Assembly (NCBI GenBank): GCA_947632165.1
Contig: CANROI010000100.1
Location: 1-5,537, forward strand
DNA: 5,537 bases
Source of the DNA: an uncultured Clostridia bacterium
GTDB taxonomy: Bacteria; Bacillota; Clostridia; Christensenellales; Borkfalkiaceae
Direction: 5' to 3'
Position numbers and translations under genes: made by a program. The notes beneath the pieces are model-generated. The model searched no databases and had not been told where the DNA came from. It saw only the letters and a list, made by a program, of their open reading frames with translations. Of the stretch, positions 4,834 to 5,537 are shown piece after piece. Numbering within the stretch: position 1 is the first letter of the stretch; the number at the start of each line of letters is the position of its first letter.

Positions 4834-5537
4834 ATGAAGAAAAACAACATCTGGAAAACCATGTCCGTCTGGCTGCGCGCCTTCTGGATCCTTGCGCTCG
4901 TGTTCCTCCTTCTGGGGCTCGGCACATTGGGCTCGGTGCGCTCCACGGGCGGATCGTATGCGCTCAGGGTGCAGAGTTCGGGCGCCGGCAAGGAGCCCTC
5001 TGTGATCTTCCATGTCACCGAGCCCGGCCACAGCGACGATGAAGATACGGGCCATGTGCACAGAACGCTCTATGTCAAGCGTGTGCTCATCAACGTCGGC
5101 AACGTCTATTCCGCGATCGACCCGCTCGGCGGCAGCGACGCCAACCGCAGCGCGACCGTCCGTCTCAGCCGCTCGACGAGCGAGACTTCCTTCTACAACT
5201 ATGTGGATCTCGTCGTCTCCAACATCCTGAAGGCGTCCGAGGCAAAAGAGGGCGAAGAGGCTCCGAAGCCGGAACCCGCCGACGACATGTTTAATTGGCT
5301 GGAGTTCGAAGTTCCGGAAGCGGGTTGGGCGCTCTCGACCTACGGCTGGTACCAGCTCACCGCAAGGGGGCAGAACGTCCTCATAAACGAGATCGTCTTT
5401 ATCGGCAACGAATCGGACGATTCGGGCAAGCCCATCGTTCTGAAGGCGGAGATCAGCGAGAAATCCAACCTGCCCTACGGTACGGTGGAAGACGCCGCAA
5501 AGCTCATCGACCGGCAGTACATTCCCTCGCTTGCGCA
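4834..5537 (+). CDS. Membrane-anchored protein with extracytoplasmic discoidin-like region, possibly N-terminus of a GT39/PMT-type glycosyltransferase (partial)
   Basis: The ATG at 4834 is preceded by AAGGA with 8 nt spacing. The frame stays open for 234 codons to the window edge, so the C-terminus is missing. Residues 1-11 are basic and 12-34 form one transmembrane helix (SVWLRAFWILALVFLLLGLG), so the rest should lie outside the membrane. The following about 170 residues look beta-rich, with TLYVKRVLINVGNVYSA (78-94) and GWYQLTARGQNVLINEIVFIGNE (171-193). This spacing resembles galactose-binding/discoidin-like folds. Residues 135-151 are an acidic, Pro-rich insert. The last segment, EDAAKLIDRQYIPSLA (219-234), resembles from memory the stretch just before the acidic motif and multi-helix core of clostridial phospholipid-carrier-dependent glycosyltransferases. 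That family call is inference. Alternatively it is a cell-surface protein of unknown function. The gene has its own promoter after the rplS terminator. Confidence 0.6.
   Translation, partial: MKKNNIWKTMSVWLRAFWILALVFLLLGLGTLGSVRSTGGSYALRVQSSGAGKEPSVIFHVTEPGHSDDEDTGHVHRTLYVKRVLINVGNVYSAIDPLGGSDANRSATVRLSRSTSETSFYNYVDLVVSNILKASEAKEGEEAPKPEPADDMFNWLEFEVPEAGWALSTYGWYQLTARGQNVLINEIVFIGNESDDSGKPIVLKAEISEKSNLPYGTVEDAAKLIDRQYIPSLA

Overview
This window looks like GC-rich chromosomal DNA (roughly 60% GC by eye) from a Gram-positive, Bacillota-type bacterium, probably an uncultured Clostridia-like gut lineage. The support is indirect: the MnmG, DnaA, RecF and L19 sequences read as Bacillota-like, a secreted VanW-domain protein is present, and the short AT-rich gaps carry sigma-A type -35/-10 promoters and strong Shine-Dalgarno sites. 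The lineage guess is inference, not a database result.

Layout. On the minus strand, dnaA (235-1584) is followed almost without a gap by the first 58 codons of mnmG (1-175, running off the left edge). A 149-bp gap (1585-1733) separates dnaA from recF, which is divergent on the plus strand (1734-2843). It holds a candidate promoter for each direction, and the two predicted 5' leaders overlap. A VanW-domain gene (2886-4172) follows recF after 42 bp and is probably co-transcribed. rplS (ribosomal protein L19, 4323-4667) has its own near-consensus promoter, a structured leader that may act as an attenuator, and a strong intrinsic terminator (4674-4704). Another near-consensus promoter then drives a gene cut by the right edge (4834 to >5537). 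That gene encodes a membrane-anchored protein with an extracytoplasmic, discoidin-like region, tentatively the N-terminus of a GT39/PMT-type glycosyltransferase.

How the genes relate. dnaA (replication initiation), recF (gap repair) and mnmG (tRNA wobble modification) are all genes usually found beside the replication origin, but the order is rearranged. In the common bacterial plan dnaA, dnaN, recF and gyrB are co-directional and mnmG lies on the far side of oriC. Here dnaN is absent, recF points away from dnaA, and mnmG sits directly behind dnaA. No DnaA-box cluster was seen, so oriC is probably elsewhere. VanW and the last gene suggest cell-envelope functions; rplS stands alone rather than in its usual rpsP-rimM-trmD-rplS group.

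I see no novel defence system, mobile element, CRISPR array or tRNA/rRNA gene. The points most worth a second look are the reorganised dnaA/recF/mnmG locus with its interlocked promoters, the hairpin at the mnmG start, and the candidate L19 leader attenuator.
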